A stretch of 64,000 bases of DNA from Vibrio sp. Of7-15 (GCF_022347565.1 NZ_JAKRGH010000004.1:124001-188000), one strand, 5' to 3'; numbered from the stretch's first letter, positions 8,477-18,334 are shown. Numbers and translations are program-made. Notes: a model not told the origin generated them from the sequence alone.

Positions 8477-10321
8477 TTAGCCGAATCGAGGTAAGATTTG
8501 TTGCTCAATCACATTACGCACAGCGCGACGATGATCTGGCATGCGTGAACGGAAAAAATCACCGATGTTTGCCCGATAAGCATCCAGTGGTCTCGGACCT
8601 ATTTCCGGTACCCAAAGTGCGTGATTGGTGGTGGCAAAGTTAAGATCGGGATGACCCAATATTGCCAAAGGCCCTTGAGCCAAATTTTTGGCATCAAATA
8701 TCCATACTTCTTTACCATTGCCACTATTATTGGTTGCATGCTTTCTCACAACAGCCGTAAATAGGTAGCCGTCATCTTGTTCTGTGCTGTCCGGCCGAGA
8801 CATAAACTGAGGCGTACGCATCACACAATCTGCCGGAAACTGATACGCATCCGTCACCCTCATTTGTCGACAATCCATATGCACAAGCGCCGAAGGCTGA
8901 TCAACTTCAGGCAATGAGTCATTAGTAAAATAACGATTAGGGTAATCTCGATACGCATGAGCAACTCGCTCCACTACATGATCTTTTCGATACCCGACCG
9001 CAGCCCAATATATGTGGTCAAAGGTCTCGGGAAATTGAAAATGGCCTCGGTAAGCGGGGTCATTCATGTCCCAAAAGAGCTGATCGTCCCTGATCAACTG
9101 AAAATCCCCACTAATTTCTCGGGCTGAATCAGGCAAAACTTGTATACGGGCACGAACTAATCCGCCTACATCAACTGGTGCCGCAGGATAACCCGCAAGG
9201 CGATCGCTCACTCGGCCACCAAATAACAATTTGTCTCTGGCATACTGAGCTTCCGATTTATCCATAGCCCCTAAATACTGACCATAAAGCGTGATCTCAT
9301 TGTCATAGTCATCGTAATTACACATCACATCCGATGTATCAAAGTTAAGCTCAATATAATCCGCGATAACAATACCGTGATTGTCGTGTAAATCCTTTTT
9401 ACGGATAACCCAAACAGGAGTTCGGTGCTGCTGAGCATACACAGATCGAATTCCAATCATACGCAATGGTTCAACTTGCGCGGCAGTTTCAAAGATCAGT
9501 ACATGATTACGCGTAACGCCTAATGAATGCGCAGTGGCGGAAATATAAGCTGGTTTGCCATCTCGGCCAATGACCTCCCAACCTTTTAGTTTGTGTGACT
9601 TATCCCACCGAATTAGCCGAATAAAACCATGCCGTGTCCCTGTATTTGAAACATTACCGCCATAGTTAATGGTAAAACACTCTTCAGATCCCAAATCAAA
9701 ATACGGATGACCTGTAGTACGAACTTGTGGAAACAGCCACTTGTCTGGTGTCAGTGCATCCATAAATGGTGGTAAGCTGCTACGCCACTCATCGTAATGA
9801 CCAATTGGCGTAACTAAGTCTAATGTTGTTGCATCAAACTCGTATGGAACTCCCCCTTCATAACTCAAGGCAAAGCGGTTATCCCCCAAATAATTGGGTG
9901 CCGTATTACAATAATTCACAAACCCCATTGAAGGACTGTAGTAAGCCATTCCTCCCATTAAACGAAAGCGATCTGGCCAGTAATGAATGTGTTTTTGCAT
10001 CAATGCTGATGGTGTATCGATCATTTTCCTCATGAATAACACGGTATCTTGGCTGAAATCCAATCGAGTTAAGGCTCCTCTCCCTCCCGGGCTAAGATGG
10101 TCTTTTTCTAATGAGATTCCTTCCGCGAAAAAAACATGCCCTGAAATATTGCTCGGTAACTGACCATACAATAAGTGCATTTCCCCCGAAGCGGAGGTCA
10201 TACTGGCATCCATGATGGTTTCCGGAAAAAGAGAATGTGTTGCTGTAACTTCTGTCGCCAATATATCCCGTGGCATTATTGCTAGACCCGTAAGCCCTTT
10301 GAGAAATGTACGTCGCTCCAT
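8477..10321 (-). CDS. Tat-type exported carotenoid oxygenase family protein
   Basis: A 614-residue member of the carotenoid cleavage oxygenase / RPE65 family, whose members cleave carotenoids or stilbenes with a four-His Fe(II) centre in a seven-bladed propeller. The N-terminus MERRTFLKGL carries a twin-arginine motif, predicting folded export. Candidate iron ligands are His in TTGHPYFD, TAHSLGVTRNH and TTNHALWVPE. At the expected third site, where the family normally reads HxxNAYE, this protein has VMCNYDDYDNEI with no His. It is followed 91 bases downstream by the secreted FAD oxidase and then by the lipocalin-like protein. Activity and substrate are unknown. Confidence 0.8.
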   Translation of the reverse strand: MERRTFLKGLTGLAIMPRDILATEVTATHSLFPETIMDASMTSASGEMHLLYGQLPSNISGHVFFAEGISLEKDHLSPGGRGALTRLDFSQDTVLFMRKMIDTPSALMQKHIHYWPDRFRLMGGMAYYSPSMGFVNYCNTAPNYLGDNRFALSYEGGVPYEFDATTLDLVTPIGHYDEWRSSLPPFMDALTPDKWLFPQVRTTGHPYFDLGSEECFTINYGGNVSNTGTRHGFIRLIRWDKSHKLKGWEVIGRDGKPAYISATAHSLGVTRNHVLIFETAAQVEPLRMIGIRSVYAQQHRTPVWVIRKKDLHDNHGIVIADYIELNFDTSDVMCNYDDYDNEITLYGQYLGAMDKSEAQYARDKLLFGGRVSDRLAGYPAAPVDVGGLVRARIQVLPDSAREISGDFQLIRDDQLFWDMNDPAYRGHFQFPETFDHIYWAAVGYRKDHVVERVAHAYRDYPNRYFTNDSLPEVDQPSALVHMDCRQMRVTDAYQFPADCVMRTPQFMSRPDSTEQDDGYLFTAVVRKHATNNSGNGKEVWIFDAKNLAQGPLAILGHPDLNFATTNHALWVPEIGPRPLDAYRANIGDFFRSRMPDHRRAVRNVIEQQILPRFG

Positions 10322-10874
10322 GATGACAAACCATTATTAAACAAAATGCATATCTGGCGAAGAATAAACAGTTTTTATAAAGTGTCGTGACTACTGTGTC
10401 GTATCTGGGAATGTTGTCACAAAAATAAAATTTAGAGCAAAAATACTATTTACTCAATAAGATACTGTTTTATATATATTTATTAATAGGCTTAATTTTA
10501 TTGTATGCCCAAAATCAACAACCGAAAAGCACACTAAAAGAACTGTTCAAGAAGAATTTATCACTAATATGAAGGCAAAATATACGTAGAACGCACTACA
10601 ATAATTTTCAGTTTTATCCTTCGTTACAACGTTATTTATTCCCGTCTCTTTGTCACAACTTTGCAATAAAAAATCATAGCCTTTTAGCTTAACTAAAGTT
10701 TATGACAATCAAAATAAAATTATTTAATTCTTTTATTACAGTAACTTATTTTAAATCCTGTCATAAATCTGTATTTATAAATTCACATGAAAAATACTTG
10801 ATAATATGAATAAATTAGCATAATTTCATTTTTCCGATAAAAACAACACTAAAAATTAACATCAGGAATACAAA
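10322..10874. other. AT-rich intergenic region between divergent genes
   Basis: This 553-base stretch separates the carotenoid oxygenase and sphingomyelinase genes, which point away from each other. No open frame with coding character was seen. It presumably holds both promoters; TTGATAATATGAATAAATTAG near 10798 offers TATA-like -10 candidates for the sphingomyelinase, but no assignment is firm. Confidence 0.5.
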
Positions 10875-12215
10875 ATGAAAACATTAACCGCGCTAACTGC
10901 CACTGTCGGATTATCAGTTCTTTTATCTAACTCAGCCATTGCAGATAGTGATTTATATTTCACCAATAATACAGATCAAGCTCTCTCAGTATCCATTCAG
11001 CATTCTGGTACTGATCTATTAGAAAAAGGCTCGGAATGGCTACAGCACTCAGAACACGTTGGCCCTTATGAAACAAAAATGCTATTAAGCGTAAACCGCT
11101 GGACAGGCATAAAATCAGGTAAAACGTATAATTTCACTACAACGCTTACTAACGAGTTTGGTGACAGTGTCGCGTTACATCAAACAATGGTAGGTACATG
11201 GTCTGGCTCTGATATCAAACATGGTGTCAGTGCATCAGATATTGCACTCACTTACTACGATGACAGAAACATCCATCGTGGCTATTCCAATTACAATAGC
11301 CAAAGCTCAGAGCCAACAGAAGTGGCTTTTAAAGCCAGCGCCACCAAACGTTACGACGATTTCTACTACACGCTCACGCCAAAAAATATTCCTGAACAAG
11401 CAAGCAGCAACCCTGATCAACTTAAAATCGTGACTTACAATATTTGGGCTTTACCGGTTATTGCTTCTCACATTGGTGATCGATTTAAAGCGATACCAGA
11501 GTACGTAAAAGGCTATGACGCCATTATGTTACAAGAAGTTTTTGCCAGTGGACGAAATGATTTTTTGCGTGAGTTAGCCAAAGAATACCCTTACCAAACA
11601 AAGATGCTGAATAAGAGTGGCATTAACATCTATGATGGTGGAGTTACCATTGTCAGTCGCTACCCTATCGTAAATGAAGCCCAATATGTTTACCCTGACT
11701 GTTCAGGCACTGACTGTTTCGCTGATAAAGGGGTGAACTACGCTGAAATCATTAAAAATGGTCGTGCTTATCATCTGTTTGCGACTCATACCGCTTCTTT
11801 TGATACAGATACCGCTCGGGACTACCGCCAACGTCAATTTAAACAAATGCGGCAGCTTGCGCATTCCTTGAATATTCCAAAAAACGAAACCGTTGTTTAT
11901 GGTGGTGATTTCAATGTTAATAAATTGAAATTCCCTACTGATTACCAAGATATGTTCAGCAATTTAAGTGCCACTGAACCGACTTATGCTGGTTATACTG
12001 CCTCTACTTTTGATCCACGTATCAACAAATTTGCAGGAGAACCTGGTTCAGGTGGCGAAAACGTTGAGTACCTTGATTACATAGTGATCAGTGACGAATA
12101 TAAAACCGTTAATACTAATATTAATACGGTGAAAGTACCTCGTACATCATCAGAAGCGTTATGGAAACACTGGGATCTCTCTGATCACTTCCCAGTAAAA
12201 GCTGAGATCCAATAA
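10875..12215 (+). CDS. Secreted neutral sphingomyelinase C
   Basis: A 446-residue exported phosphodiesterase that would cleave sphingomyelin to ceramide and phosphocholine; a haemolysin-type activity in other bacteria. Sec signal MKTLTALTATVGLSVLLSNSAIA, then an extra N-terminal beta domain (about 25-170) and a DNase I-fold catalytic domain (about 180-446). Motifs are LKIVTYNIW (Asn), MLQEVF (metal-binding Glu), ATHTASF, YGGDFNVN, VEYLDYIVISD and the catalytic DHFPV near the C-terminus. The spacing follows Bacillus-type SMase. The ribosome-binding site AGGA precedes the ATG. The next gene starts at the base after its stop, so the two form a tight operon. Confidence 0.85.
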   Translation: MKTLTALTATVGLSVLLSNSAIADSDLYFTNNTDQALSVSIQHSGTDLLEKGSEWLQHSEHVGPYETKMLLSVNRWTGIKSGKTYNFTTTLTNEFGDSVALHQTMVGTWSGSDIKHGVSASDIALTYYDDRNIHRGYSNYNSQSSEPTEVAFKASATKRYDDFYYTLTPKNIPEQASSNPDQLKIVTYNIWALPVIASHIGDRFKAIPEYVKGYDAIMLQEVFASGRNDFLRELAKEYPYQTKMLNKSGINIYDGGVTIVSRYPIVNEAQYVYPDCSGTDCFADKGVNYAEIIKNGRAYHLFATHTASFDTDTARDYRQRQFKQMRQLAHSLNIPKNETVVYGGDFNVNKLKFPTDYQDMFSNLSATEPTYAGYTASTFDPRINKFAGEPGSGGENVEYLDYIVISDEYKTVNTNINTVKVPRTSSEALWKHWDLSDHFPVKAEIQ

Positions 12216-13169
12216 ATGAAGAAGCTGCCTTTTTTCATTTCGGCTGTCCTATTGGGCAGCCTTTACTGGACTGTAACGCAAAATAAAACCGCAGATACAA
12301 GTTCCCTTTTAACAACTTCATTAGAGCCTAATTCAAATAATAACCAAGCAACTACCATAAAAAAGAATAACATTTCGAGCAACGAAGTACATCCCTCCCA
12401 TAACCATTCACCTTATGAAGGTGAAATTAACTTTAATAACTGGCAAGAATTACAAGGCCATAACGTAAAAGTCGCCATCGAACGCTTCTGGCAGCAATGT
12501 AAAATAAAGGGACACTGCGAACAATGGCTACAAGAATTGGCAGACGTTCTTTCCCCCCAACGCCACCAGCTGTTGGCAAAGTACCCAGAGAAAAAACAAG
12601 AGTTAGAACAGATAATGGGCTCAGAGCTCCTATCGCATAATCTCTCTTTAGCGGAAAAAATGGCGACTATTCAGAGCCAATATGAGCAAGTATGGGGAGA
12701 AATGGCAAACGTGCTATTTGCACCAGAACTGGCGTTGTATCAACACAAGCTGGAAATAGTGCAACTTCAAGACACACTGCCTGCACTTACCCGCAAAGAA
12801 CAGCTTCAAGCTATCGATAATTACTATCAAGAAGCCAGCTTATCTGAACAGCTCACTTCCAAGGAAGCGCAGTATGAACAAGCACTTGAACTACTTGGTA
12901 ACGATCTTACAGATGATGAATACAACCAATTGGTAACTGAACTTGCTCACGTTTATTTAAGCCCAGAAAAAGTCGTAAGTGTTTCTCAACGAGCAGAGCA
13001 AATATCTCAACAAAAGCAACAGGTGAAAAACTACCAACAGGGATTAGCACAACTACACCAGCAGCTAGCAGAAGCGAGGAGCGGTGATAAAGCAAATTTA
13101 ACCGACGGCGAATGGGCAGCATACCAAGAGCAAGTTCTATTCAACTACCGGAAGCAGTTTTTTAATTAA
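12216..13169 (+). CDS. Lipase-foldase (LifO)-like membrane-anchored helical protein
   Basis: A 317-residue protein with an N-terminal hydrophobic anchor (LPFFISAVLLGSLYW), a variable linker (about 20-65) and a long, mostly alpha-helical, Gln/Glu-rich periplasmic domain. This architecture and segments such as VLFAPELALYQHKLEIVQLQ, followed by DTLPALTRKEQ and a final ANLTDGEWAAYQEQVLF, resemble the steric lipase chaperones (LifO/LipB), which fold secreted lipases in the periplasm. The classical RxxFDYFLSxxGE motif is not obvious (INFNNWQELQGHNV... here), so it is a divergent member at best. Its ATG immediately follows the sphingomyelinase stop, and no lipase gene is nearby, suggesting that the sphingomyelinase is its client. 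Confidence 0.5.
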   Translation: MKKLPFFISAVLLGSLYWTVTQNKTADTSSLLTTSLEPNSNNNQATTIKKNNISSNEVHPSHNHSPYEGEINFNNWQELQGHNVKVAIERFWQQCKIKGHCEQWLQELADVLSPQRHQLLAKYPEKKQELEQIMGSELLSHNLSLAEKMATIQSQYEQVWGEMANVLFAPELALYQHKLEIVQLQDTLPALTRKEQLQAIDNYYQEASLSEQLTSKEAQYEQALELLGNDLTDDEYNQLVTELAHVYLSPEKVVSVSQRAEQISQQKQQVKNYQQGLAQLHQQLAEARSGDKANLTDGEWAAYQEQVLFNYRKQFFN

Positions 13170-13171
13170 AA

Positions 13172-13199
13172 AATAAGGCAGAACGAATTCTGCCTTATT
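13172..13199. terminator. Bidirectional terminator hairpin
   Basis: A perfect 12-base stem (AATAAGGCAGAA / TTCTGCCTTATT) with loop CGAA, flanked by A and T tracts. It lies between the convergent ends of the foldase-like and RelA/SpoT-like genes and can terminate both. Confidence 0.85.
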
Positions 13200-13240
13200 T
13201 ATTGTATTTCATTTACAGTACTTATTAACTAAGCAAGAAG

Positions 13241-14356
13241 CTAGTCTAATAACGCTCGACCATTATCACCTTGTTCATAAATACATAAGCTGACTCTAGA
13301 CAGAGCTTTAATCTCTTTCAAACTCACAATCAAGCTATTATTACCACTTGCCATATTGGTTTTCAGACGATCAACAAGCTCTGATACTTCTGCAATGTCA
13401 GCTTTAGCTTTAGGCACCCTAGCCTTAATAAAACTAAACCACTTCTCACTCATGTTACGGCTTACTTTAGCCAAAACTTCGTGATTAGTAATGGTAAATG
13501 GCTTATCTAACGCACCACCATCACGTAAAATATCATAAATAATGTGACCATTTTTCTTCGCCACCATCATATTTTTGGTATTAAGCTGTAACTCACCAAT
13601 GTGTCCATTAGCCATTTTCAAAAAGAACTTAATGTCTTTATAACCTGCTTCTGTCGCACCACAGTTAAATTTCGCATTGTCACCTTTACTGGTTCCATAA
13701 CGATCTTTCATCGCACTTTGATGATGCTGTAACTGTATAAACTCTTCCGTAAGAGCAATCATAGATTTTGCGGCGATCATATCTTCCATTGATTCAAACA
13801 CAATGGTCATTCGTGCTGCGTCTTTAAGATCACCAATATCGTAATGACGCTTCCTATTCGTGATTTTATCTAGCGCACCATGGAAATCTTTCACGCCTAA
13901 ATAAGCACCCGGTGGCTGTTTCACTGTGCCATTACACACAGAAGCCACACGTACAGCATATTCTTTTAATGCTTCTTGAGCTTCTACCGTTTCCATAAAC
14001 ATTAAAAACAGCTGCTTCTTTTTCAAGTTTGCGTTCGCTACCTGATTTCTTGCACCAAAGTCGAGATTGCCACTTTCCAGCTTAGCACTCGACACATCAT
14101 CCAGATAATTATGAATTTTCTCTTTTTGAGTCATAATATCTAGAATGGTTTGATCTTGGGTTCTATTGGCTTCATTAAGGTACTCAAAATTCTCTACCTT
14201 ATGCTTAAGTGCCTGTAGTTTTTGGTTGTAATCTTCAACGTTAACTAAACGAAAGCCTTGAGACATAATGCCTTGTTGATTGATCTTAGCGAGAACCTTA
14301 GCTTTATTTTTGCTCACTTGCTCTGATGTTATTTGTATCTCTTGCGTGATCGGCAT
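13241..14356 (-). CDS. Stand-alone RelA/SpoT-fold domain protein
   Basis: About 371 residues, no signal peptide. The N-terminal 130 residues are helical and coiled-coil-like. The middle (about 150-285) resembles the nucleotide pyrophosphokinase domain of RelA/SpoT: DFHGALDKITNRK, then IGDLKDAARMTIVF (family: DxxGxRIV), then GYKDIKFFLK and GHIGELQLNTKNM (family: GYRxxH and EIQIRT with catalytic Glu), then KKNGHIIYDI. The C-terminal 90 residues are helical. There is no HD hydrolase, TGS or ACT domain. The family could make (p)ppGpp-like alarmones, pyrophosphorylate tRNA (toxSAS) or act as an effector. The start at 14356 follows GGAG with six-base spacing. No antitoxin-like gene is adjacent. Confidence 0.55.
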   Translation of the reverse strand: MPITQEIQITSEQVSKNKAKVLAKINQQGIMSQGFRLVNVEDYNQKLQALKHKVENFEYLNEANRTQDQTILDIMTQKEKIHNYLDDVSSAKLESGNLDFGARNQVANANLKKKQLFLMFMETVEAQEALKEYAVRVASVCNGTVKQPPGAYLGVKDFHGALDKITNRKRHYDIGDLKDAARMTIVFESMEDMIAAKSMIALTEEFIQLQHHQSAMKDRYGTSKGDNAKFNCGATEAGYKDIKFFLKMANGHIGELQLNTKNMMVAKKNGHIIYDILRDGGALDKPFTITNHEVLAKVSRNMSEKWFSFIKARVPKAKADIAEVSELVDRLKTNMASGNNSLIVSLKEIKALSRVSLCIYEQGDNGRALLD

Positions 14357-14735
14357 ACCTAGCTCCATCTGTCTATTTTATAACGTAACGCCCTATTTCA
14401 ACGATATTCGCTCATAGATCTAGAAATTGAATTTATGTTTCGCCATCAAGTATATAAAATAATTAGGGTTTTAGAGGTACAACCATAAGTAAAAATAGCA
14501 GATTTAATGGAAGCAATATCTCATTATTATAGATTTAAATTGAGATTATGACTTAAATTTGATTGGAACGGCCTGATGATGGATTAAATTGATTATTTAA
14601 TGTTCTAAACCATAATGCAATAATCCCTATTAATAATATTGACTATACTTTAGCTGGTCGTCTAAGCAGAAGCTTAAATAAGGCGATTATTTTTATGTAG
14701 TAACTCGATTTAACATCAGCAGTGCGAGGAAATAC
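14357..14735. other. Intergenic region between divergent genes
   Basis: This 379-base AT-rich stretch lies between the RelA/SpoT-like gene and the chemoreceptor gene and must contain both promoters. No open frame with coding character and no clear operator were seen. Confidence 0.4.
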
Positions 14736-16616
14736 ATGAGTGCTAAATACAAACTACTTGCTTCTTATGGCTGCCTATCAGTCATCATCATCGCCATCAT
14801 TGCTACTTTCAGCTATCGCTCTTTCCAAACTTCCTCCGTGGGAAATTATCAAGAGTCGCTAACTAATCAGGCTTATCTCATTGCATCTAGTGTTGAGCAA
14901 CGCGTATTGCGTCGGTTTGATGCTCTACAATCAGCATCCTATGCCATCAAATTTGACTCTCAAAATGTTGTTGATGAAACCTCCCTTCTCGCAACATTAG
15001 CAAAGCTAGAACAAGACTTTGATATTGTGAATGCTTTCTATGGCCGTCCCGATGGTATCGCTTACTTTTCTTCTGGGGCTGTTCCAAATTTTAATGCCAA
15101 AACTCAAAATCGTGAATGGTACACCCGTGGCATGGCGGCTGAAGAGTACATAATTACCACCCCCTACGCTTCTAAGTCTGGTGATATTGTGATGTCACTA
15201 GTCATCCCTATAAAAAGCAGTGGGCAAGTAAAGGGCATTTTAGGTGTTAATATAGGCATTGATGGTATTACCAAGTTTGTCGGCACACTGTCAGAAGAAA
15301 ACAACCTATTCGCCGTAAGACAAGATGGCTTTATTATGTCATCTCAAAATTCCCAAGACATTGGTAAAAATATTTTTGAAATTCGCCCCAGTTATGAAAA
15401 GCATCGTTACGAAAACGGTTCCAGCCATTATTACGAATTCGATGGCATAGAAACGTTTGTTGTGAATGGTATTTCCCCCAACTTAGGTTGGAGTATATGG
15501 GCATTTGAAGCCTCCGATCATATTTTTAAAGCTTCTACTGATAACCTAGTTTCTACCCTTTTTATCGCCTTATTTTTAATCGCTATCTCTCTTGTTTGTA
15601 GCTACTTTATCATCCATCAAATCATGTACGTTCCATTAGGTGGCGAGCCAAGTCACATTGAATCTATGGTACAAAAAGCAGCCGATGGTGATCTGCGCTT
15701 AGAAGTAAGCAATAATGAAAAACAACGTGGGGTTCAAGGTGCTGTTATCTCCATGGTCAAAAACCTTAAAACCATTATCATTGATATCCGTAATGCTTCT
15801 GGCACTTTAAACGCCTTCTCCAGTGACATTTCCAGCTCTGCGGGAACCGTTCGAAGCTCTTCAGAAAACCAGCTGCGCCAACTAGAACAAACCTCCACCG
15901 CCATGCACGAAATGACGTTAACCGTAGAAGAAGTCGCCCAAAGTGCTTCAAAAGCATCTAACTCAGCCAAAGACGCCACAGAGCGCTCTCAAGACGGCAT
16001 AAAAATCGTCAAAGAAATGAATTCAGAGCTTTCTCAGCTTGTGGTTGGTGTTGAAAAAGTGGTTGAAGTCACCATAGAACTAGAACAAGAATCCCACAAC
16101 ATTCGAGGCATTTTAAAAGTCATCGATGATATTTCAGAACAAACCAACTTATTGGCTTTAAACGCGGCGATTGAAGCAGCCCGTGCTGGCGACCAAGGGC
16201 GAGGCTTTTCCGTTGTGGCAGATGAGGTACGTAACTTAGCCAATCGCACAAAACAAAGTACACAAGAAATTCAAGACATGATCGGCGGTTTGCAAGCGAA
16301 AGCCAGCAACTCCACTAACTTAATGCGTAATAATATGTCAGAAGCTCAATTAACCGCCTCAAAATCTGATGAAGCCAATGCCGCCCTAGATGCAATTTTA
16401 AACGCGGTGTCCATGATTAGCGATATGAACGATCACATTGCGACATCAGCGCAAGAACAAAGCCATGTAGCCAATGAAATCAACCAGAGTATTATGGATA
16501 TAAATGACATGGCGAAAACCACGTTCGATGTGTCTAGCCAAAACACCCAAGGTGCTGATGAACTTCAAGGCATGGCTAAAGATTTACAAAAGTCGGTAGA
16601 GCGGTTTGATGTGTGA
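14736..16616 (+). CDS. Methyl-accepting chemotaxis protein with dCache-type sensor
   Basis: A 626-residue chemoreceptor that would signal to CheA/CheW. Membrane helix 1 at about 8-27, periplasmic double-Cache-like domain (about 30-270; contains NREWYTRGM and [23 protein letters not shown]), helix 2 at about 275-297, and a HAMP-like segment beginning [20 protein letters not shown]. The signalling domain has the highly conserved tip [20 protein letters not shown] near residues 465-485. The ribosome-binding site is GAGGAAA seven bases before the ATG. There is no C-terminal CheR-binding pentapeptide (ends SVERFDV). The ligand cannot be told from sequence; Cache domains of this kind often bind amino acids or small organic acids. 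Confidence 0.9.
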   Translation: MSAKYKLLASYGCLSVIIIAIIATFSYRSFQTSSVGNYQESLTNQAYLIASSVEQRVLRRFDALQSASYAIKFDSQNVVDETSLLATLAKLEQDFDIVNAFYGRPDGIAYFSSGAVPNFNAKTQNREWYTRGMAAEEYIITTPYASKSGDIVMSLVIPIKSSGQVKGILGVNIGIDGITKFVGTLSEENNLFAVRQDGFIMSSQNSQDIGKNIFEIRPSYEKHRYENGSSHYYEFDGIETFVVNGISPNLGWSIWAFEASDHIFKASTDNLVSTLFIALFLIAISLVCSYFIIHQIMYVPLGGEPSHIESMVQKAADGDLRLEVSNNEKQRGVQGAVISMVKNLKTIIIDIRNASGTLNAFSSDISSSAGTVRSSSENQLRQLEQTSTAMHEMTLTVEEVAQSASKASNSAKDATERSQDGIKIVKEMNSELSQLVVGVEKVVEVTIELEQESHNIRGILKVIDDISEQTNLLALNAAIEAARAGDQGRGFSVVADEVRNLANRTKQSTQEIQDMIGGLQAKASNSTNLMRNNMSEAQLTASKSDEANAALDAILNAVSMISDMNDHIATSAQEQSHVANEINQSIMDINDMAKTTFDVSSQNTQGADELQGMAKDLQKSVERFDV

Positions 16617-16740
16617 CAGGGTGATGAATTTTGAATCATAGTTATTCACTCTCCATCGATAAAATTTTATTAATATTAGAACCGATGCTTCAGAGTGAAA
16701 AATGGTACGTCATGTTGCGAAACAGACTTTGGTGATCTAA

Positions 16741-16836
16741 AAGAAAAACGCCGCACTGCAACACAACATGAAAGAACAATATAAAATCACTGACGATGGT
16801 AAGATTAGCTATAGCGATTTATTTTTACAGTTGTAA
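16741..16836 (+). pseudogene. Possible gene remnant
   Basis: A 31-codon open stretch between the chemoreceptor and the peptidase gene, ending MKEQYKITDDGKISYSDLFL plus two residues. The amino-acid content looks protein-like, but there is no upstream start region, a stop precedes it directly, and no family is recognised. It may be the tail of a deleted gene or chance. Confidence 0.15.
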
Positions 16837-16843
16837 TATAAGC

Positions 16844-17776
16844 CTAAGAACGCACACAAGCTTGCTTAGTATAAGATGCTGGCTCTTTACTGATCGCCGA
16901 TAACACCGCTTGCGCATTACTTTCATACTCAGCGCTTAACGAAGTCACTTGCAGGGTATCTTTTAAATAATTCGTGTAATCCCTAAACTGATGTTTTTGA
17001 TACTCAACCTGAAACTTCTGTTCACATGCACCATACCATTCAACGTAACGCTCAAAAAAATCGCTTGCAGCTTGGCTGTCCATCGTCGTCATTAGCTTTG
17101 CCATATCACGGCTCACTTGAAAGTGCTGATAATCAATTGGGGTATTCCAAAATCCGCCCCAGTACTGAAACCCATTACTAGCAAACGTACTGATCACCTC
17201 TTCGGCCATACCCTGACGATCAGATTTACCAAAACGGTATTTCATCCGGTTTGTATGATCGGCCCCTTGAGCGGGCTTAAATTTAGCCGCGCCATTCTCT
17301 TTAAATTCTATAAACGGATTTTGTACCGGATTTAAGTCAATGGCTAAACCATAAGCATGAATGGATAAACTCTTTTGCCCTGCAATCGCGCGATAGTTAA
17401 AAGCCGACGTATTATTGTCTGCCATGGATTTATCATCACTTCCTTGGTACTTTTCAATTGGCTGTGCTTTTTTTATTGGAAAATTAAGAGTATAAAGTTC
17501 ATTAAAAATTTTTGATACATGCGGAGCAACCGCATCTAAAACAACAATTTTACCGTCTTTGTGAGTTTTGCCATCAAAATCAACATAACTGAAAGTGACG
17601 TTTTTTAATCGCTCACACTGCACGGGAGAACCTTCTCCCATTACTCCTTGCTGGCGCATCACTTCACATTCCTCAGCTGTTACCGCCGTAACAGAAGCAA
17701 ATGAGACCATGGGTAGTAAAGTCAATGCCCCAAAAATAGCAGGTAGAGAGCTAAGTTTAAAAACAGTCATTGGCAT
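16844..17776 (-). CDS. Exported M15-family peptidase (D-Ala-D-Ala carboxypeptidase-like)
   Basis: A periplasmic zinc peptidase likely acting on peptidoglycan peptides. The start at 17776 (MPMTVFKLSSLPAIFGALTL) is chosen because AAGGAA lies six bases upstream and it yields a signal peptide; a frame open to 17884 has no such support. The catalytic domain shows SLSIHAYGLAIDLNP (zinc His and Asp; family HxxGxAxDL) and DYQHFQV (third zinc His). GFQYWGGFWNTP matches the M15C subgroup related to VanY and phage endolysins. The C-terminal 60 residues are helical. The gene stands alone, divergent from the LprI-domain gene. Confidence 0.8.
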   Translation of the reverse strand: MPMTVFKLSSLPAIFGALTLLPMVSFASVTAVTAEECEVMRQQGVMGEGSPVQCERLKNVTFSYVDFDGKTHKDGKIVVLDAVAPHVSKIFNELYTLNFPIKKAQPIEKYQGSDDKSMADNNTSAFNYRAIAGQKSLSIHAYGLAIDLNPVQNPFIEFKENGAAKFKPAQGADHTNRMKYRFGKSDRQGMAEEVISTFASNGFQYWGGFWNTPIDYQHFQVSRDMAKLMTTMDSQAASDFFERYVEWYGACEQKFQVEYQKHQFRDYTNYLKDTLQVTSLSAEYESNAQAVLSAISKEPASYTKQACVRS

Positions 17777-18334
17777 ATATATTCCTTGATTCAAGATCAA
17801 TTTACACTGTAAAGTTCGGAACCATTGTGCACTCCAAGTCATACAAACACCACACTTAAAAAACCAGCTTGGTGCACAAGCCACTCATTTTATTATAAAT
17901 AACCATATTATTTTCTATATGACGATAATATTATCAAAATTGAACATTGTTTTTTAGTGAGGTAGAATCAGTTTTATAAATAAACAATGTTTCAATACCA
18001 ATAAATCACAAACAATTACTCAATTGAGAGCTTGCTATAAGGGTTTGATTAAAAAATCAGACCTCATGAACGTACAATGGATAAATTATGCTAAAAAAAG
18101 CAATTATTATTTATTTGATTTTTTTACCTCTTTGGTTTGCCCTTAGCCGCTATTTAGGTGTTTTTTAAGCATTTAAATAGCCTATTCTTCACTTAAGCTT
18201 TTTACACATGAAAAACGCTTATAACTGAAATCAATGTGATGTAGATAACAAACGCTTTAATACTCTCTATATTGCATTGAACTCAGTAGTCTATTTGAGT
18301 ATTGTTGCGCTCACTTTCCCTTGATAAAAAGCCT
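17777..18334. other. Intergenic region between divergent genes, with one tiny hydrophobic ORF
   Basis: About 560 bases between the M15 peptidase and the LprI-domain gene. It is AT-rich and presumably carries both promoters. The only frame worth noting is the small hydrophobic one at 18088-18168, listed separately. Confidence 0.4.
18088..18168 (+). CDS. Possible 26-residue membrane microprotein
   Basis: ATG to TAA encodes a 26-residue peptide beginning MLKKAII and continuing as an almost uninterrupted hydrophobic helix (IYLIFLPLWFALSRYLGVF at its end). Two Lys follow the start, as in small single-span inner-membrane proteins. No strong ribosome-binding site is present. Comparative conservation would be needed to accept it. 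Confidence 0.3.
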   Translation: MLKKAIIIYLIFLPLWFALSRYLGVF

